From: Methylocystis echinoides
GTDB taxonomy: Bacteria > Pseudomonadota > Alphaproteobacteria > Rhizobiales > Beijerinckiaceae
DNA: 64,000 nucleotides
Direction of reading: 5' to 3'
Assembly (NCBI RefSeq): GCF_027923385.1
Contig: NZ_BSEC01000001.1
Location: 818,501 to 882,500, forward strand
The notes beneath the pieces are model-generated. The model worked only from the letters and a program-made list of their open reading frames with translations, was not told where the DNA came from and made no database searches. Positions 61,173-64,000 of this stretch are shown piece by piece (the stretch's first letter is position 1; each line of letters starts with the position of its first letter). The translations under genes were made by a program, and so were the position numbers.

Positions 61173-61284
61173 CAGCCGTCCACGACGCGGCCCGCTCCTT
61201 TATGGGCGGAAAACAGGCGCGGAGAGGGCGGCGGCTGGGTTTTAAAGACGCGGGCGGGCGCTGGCAAGCGCTCCAAACTGAAAC

Positions 61285-61306
61285 GGCCGCCGGATGTCCG
61301 GCGGCC
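61285..61306 (-). terminator. Terminator after the HU gene
   Basis: Perfect stem GGCCGCCGGA/TCCGGCGGCC with a two-base apex; on the reverse strand it is followed by GTTTCAGTTT. Weak T-run. Confidence 0.6.
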
Positions 61307-61334
61307 GTATCGGCGAGACGTTTTGACGCGCCGC

Positions 61335-61616
61335 TTACTTCGTCGCGTTGAGCGCGTTCTTCAGCGTCGCGCCGGGCTTGAAGCGGGCGTTGGTCGACGC
61401 CGGAATCGTGATTTCCTCGCCGGTGGCCGGATTGCGACCCTTGCCTTCGGCGCGCTGCTTGACCGAGAAGGTGCCAAAGCCAACGAGGCGCACTTCGTCG
61501 CCCTTCTTCAGCGCATTGGTGATGGCGTCGAGCACTGCGTCGACCGCCGCCGCCGCCGCCGCCTTGGAGGTCTCCGTCTCCGACGCGACCTGCTCCACCA
61601 GTTCCAACTTGTTCAT
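61335..61616 (-). CDS. hup: DNA-binding protein HU
   Basis: A 93-residue HU: MNKLELVEQVASETETSKAA helices, then the flexible-arm region VGFGTFSVKQRAEGKGRNPA typical of HU/IHF, and a C-terminal FKPGATLKNAL. HU bends and compacts DNA. It lies downstream of lon on the same strand, the classic lon-hup order of proteobacteria. Confidence 0.96.
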   Translation of the reverse strand: MNKLELVEQVASETETSKAAAAAAVDAVLDAITNALKKGDEVRLVGFGTFSVKQRAEGKGRNPATGEEITIPASTNARFKPGATLKNALNATK

Positions 61617-61856
61617 GGCCTTTTCCTTCTTACGAAACGCGCTGAGTAGCCGGCGATCCCTGCGCTTTTTGCAAGCGGCGGTCTCGAATCGTCGGCGAGA
61701 AGCGATGCGGAGTGTTGGTTCCGAATTGCCCGAAAAGCAAGGCGATCACCTTGTCGGTGAAGAAAAAATGCCGGGAAACCGGGGGAAATTCGATGATGCA
61801 ACGCAAAAAGGCCTTGGAATCCAGCCTTTCAGGCAATTTTGCGGCGGTTTTCCATA

Positions 61857-61884
61857 AGAAAAGCCCCGCCCGAGGGCGGGGCTT
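61857..61884 (-). terminator. Terminator after lon
   Basis: Stem AAGCCCCGCC/GGCGGGGCTT with four-base loop; on the reverse strand it is followed by TTCTT, 20 bases after the lon stop. HU should then have its own promoter. Confidence 0.75.
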
Positions 61885-61902
61885 CATGGCTGGCGATTGC
61901 CT

Positions 61903-64000
61903 TTAATGCGCCCGAACGCCTGCTTCATCCTCGGCAAGCGCGGCGGCGTGCTTGGCGATCGCGGCCGCATCCTCTTCCCAGACGATCGGCGTCGGCTGGG
62001 AGACCAGCGCGTGCTGGAGAACTTCCTCCATGCGCGCCACCGGCACGATTTCGAGCTCGTTCTTCACCGTATCCGGAATATCGGCCAGATCCTTGGCGTT
62101 CTCCTCCGGGATCAGCACCTTCTTGATGCCGCCGCGCAGCGCCGCGAGCAGCTTCTCCTTCAGGCCGCCGATCGGCAGGACCCGGCCGCGCAACGTGATC
62201 TCGCCCGTCATGGCGATATCCTTGCGCACCGGTATGCCGGTGATGATCGAGACGATGGCGGTCGCCATGGCGACGCCGGCCGAGGGGCCATCCTTGGGGG
62301 TCGCGCCTTCCGGCACGTGCACATGGATGTCGCGGCGGTCGAACATTGGCGGCTCGACGCCGAAATCCACCGCGCGCGAGCGCACATAGGACGCCGCCGC
62401 CGAGATCGATTCCTTCATCACGTCGCGCAGATTGCCGGTGACGGTCATCTTGCCCTTGCCGGGCATCATGACGCCTTCGATCGTCAGCAGCTCGCCGCCA
62501 ACCTCGGTCCAGGCGAGGCCCGTGACGACGCCCACCTGATCCTCAAGCTCGGCCTGACCGTAGCGGAATTTCTGCACGCCGAGATAATCGGAGATGTTCT
62601 CGGCGGTGACGACGATCTTCTTCGTCTTCTTGAGCAGAATTTCCTTCACCGCCTTGCGGGCGAGATTGGAGACCTCGCGCTCGAGATTGCGCACGCCCGC
62701 TTCACGGGTGTAGCGGCGGATGAGCTCGAGCAGGCCGTCGTCCGTCACCATCCACTCTTCCGGCGCGAGGCCGTGCTTGTGGACGGCGCTCGGCATCAGA
62801 TGCTTGCGGGCGATCTCCAGCTTCTCGGCCTCGGTGTAGCCGGCGATGCGGATGATCTCCATGCGGTCCATCAGCGGCGCAGGGATGTTGAGCGTATTGG
62901 CCGTCGTCACGAACATCACATTCGACAGGTCATAGTCGACCTCGAGGTAATGGTCGTTGAAGGACTGGTTCTGCTCGGGGTCGAGCACCTCCAGCAGGGC
63001 CGACGAGGGATCGCCGCGGAAGTCCATGCCCATCTTGTCGATTTCGTCGAGCAGGAAGAGCGGGTTGGAGGACTTCGCCTTGCGCATCGACTGGATGATC
63101 TTGCCGGGCATCGAGCCGATATAGGTGCGGCGGTGACCGCGGATCTCGGCCTCGTCACGCACGCCGCCCAGCGACATGCGCACGAATTCGCGCCCCGTCG
63201 CCTTGGCGATGGACTTGCCGAGCGAGGTCTTGCCGACGCCGGGCGGGCCGACGAGGCACAGGATCGGACCCGTCAGCTTGTTGGCGCGGCTCTGCACGGC
63301 GAGATATTCGAGGATGCGTTCCTTGACCTTCTCCAGGCCGAAATGCTCGGCGTCGAGCACGTCCTGCGCCTGCTGGAGATCGCGCTTCACCCGCGAGCGC
63401 TTGCCCCACGGGATCGAGAGGATCCAGTCGAGGTAATTGCGCACGACCGTGGCTTCGGCCGACATGGGCGACATCTGGCGCAGCTTCTTGAACTCGGCCA
63501 CCGCCTTGTCGCGGGCCTCCTTCGAGAGCTTGGTGTTCTTGATCCGCTCCTCGAGCTCGGCGAGATCGTCCTTGCCGTCCTCGTCGCCCAGCTCCTTCTG
63601 GATCGCCTTCATCTGCTCGTTGAGATAGTACTCGCGCTGGGTCTTCTCCATCTGGCGCTTGACGCGCGTGCGGATGCGCTTCTCGACCTGAAGGACCGAG
63701 ATTTCGCTTTCCATCAGCGAGAGGCACTTCTCCAGGCGGCGGGCGACGTTGAGCGTCTCCAGCACATCCTGCTTCTCGGCGATCTTCACCGAGAGATGCG
63801 AGGCGACCGTGTCGGCGAGCTTGGACGGGTCGTCGATCTGCGTCACCGCGCCGACGATCTCGGACGAGACGCGCTTGTTCAGCTTCACATAACTTTCGAA
63901 TTCGGAGACGACCGAACGGCCCAGCGCCTCCACCTCGACGGCCGAGCCGGCGTCGTCGGCGAGCGCCTCGGCGTCCGCTTCATAGAAGTCGTCGGTGCGG
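61903..64000 (-). CDS. lon: ATP-dependent Lon protease (5' end beyond the window)
   Basis: The reading frame is open from the window end to the stop at 61903, giving about 698 residues, so roughly the first 110 of a normal Lon (about 810) are missing. Present are the end of the substrate-binding domain, the AAA+ domain with Walker [10 protein letters not shown] and Walker [13 protein letters not shown], and the protease domain with the catalytic Ser in [12 protein letters not shown] and the later Lys. It degrades misfolded and regulatory proteins in the cytoplasm. Confidence 0.96.
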   Translation of the reverse strand, partial: RTDDFYEADAEALADDAGSAVEVEALGRSVVSEFESYVKLNKRVSSEIVGAVTQIDDPSKLADTVASHLSVKIAEKQDVLETLNVARRLEKCLSLMESEISVLQVEKRIRTRVKRQMEKTQREYYLNEQMKAIQKELGDEDGKDDLAELEERIKNTKLSKEARDKAVAEFKKLRQMSPMSAEATVVRNYLDWILSIPWGKRSRVKRDLQQAQDVLDAEHFGLEKVKERILEYLAVQSRANKLTGPILCLVGPPGVGKTSLGKSIAKATGREFVRMSLGGVRDEAEIRGHRRTYIGSMPGKIIQSMRKAKSSNPLFLLDEIDKMGMDFRGDPSSALLEVLDPEQNQSFNDHYLEVDYDLSNVMFVTTANTLNIPAPLMDRMEIIRIAGYTEAEKLEIARKHLMPSAVHKHGLAPEEWMVTDDGLLELIRRYTREAGVRNLEREVSNLARKAVKEILLKKTKKIVVTAENISDYLGVQKFRYGQAELEDQVGVVTGLAWTEVGGELLTIEGVMMPGKGKMTVTGNLRDVMKESISAAASYVRSRAVDFGVEPPMFDRRDIHVHVPEGATPKDGPSAGVAMATAIVSIITGIPVRKDIAMTGEITLRGRVLPIGGLKEKLLAALRGGIKKVLIPEENAKDLADIPDTVKNELEIVPVARMEEVLQHALVSQPTPIVWEEDAAAIAKHAAALAEDEAGVRAH

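Overview
The window is GC-rich alphaproteobacterial DNA. The strongest clue to lifestyle is a block at about 22.8-28.7 kb with genes for tetrahydromethanopterin (H4MPT)-linked formaldehyde oxidation: mch, an ATP-grasp ligase, a CitG-like protein, two tandem fae genes and a HisA-like protein. That set is typical of methylotrophs. With ndvA, the TIGR02302 gene and Rhizobiales-type housekeeping order, it suggests a methylotroph of the Hyphomicrobiales, possibly a Methylocystis/Methylosinus-type methanotroph. The genus is an inference; no methane monooxygenase or methanol dehydrogenase lies here.

Layout. 0-6.8 kb: a TonB-dependent uptake locus (receptor cut by the window edge, two divergent Cys/His small exported proteins, exbB-exbD-tonB, a second TonB-C-like protein, a beta-propeller with Cys/His motifs, a TlpA-like thioredoxin), probably for a metal. 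7-15.6 kb: cobalamin adenosyltransferase, a HIG1-like membrane protein, a TIGR02302 protein, small stress or exported proteins, a beta-helix protein, dihydroorotase and ygfZ. 15.7-22.4 kb: a GlxA-type regulator in an operon with hoxX, then a TonB receptor fused to a second, porin-like barrel. 22.5-29 kb: the H4MPT/Fae cluster. 29-48.9 kb: mostly housekeeping genes (hisS, pth, rplY, a ketoacyl synthase, murA, an ABC-F ATPase, hemH, panB, rpsF-rpsR) mixed with metabolic enzymes and regulators. 49.1-52 kb: a small island. 52-64 kb: ndvA, a diguanylate cyclase, aminotransferase, MgtC/DUF4010 protein, trxA, pccB, a ClpP-like exported protein, tRNA-Val(UAC), hup and the 3' part of lon.

The most unusual part is the island at 49.25-52.03 kb. 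A 704-residue protein with a disordered Ser/Pro/His-rich N-terminus, encoded by DNA clearly poorer in GC than its surroundings, is followed 37 bases later by a 150-residue acidic protein with the sequence pattern of class I (CesT/Tir-type) type III secretion chaperones. The pair is bounded on the left by a degenerate direct copy of the 3' end of ndvA and on the right by the intact ndvA gene. I read it as an acquired effector-chaperone module; no secretion apparatus is in the window.

Two families of intergenic palindromic repeats recur at many sites, and a third palindromic element occurs once. One copy supplies the C-terminal codons of the ATP-grasp gene, and another supplies the likely translation-initiation region of the CitG-like gene.
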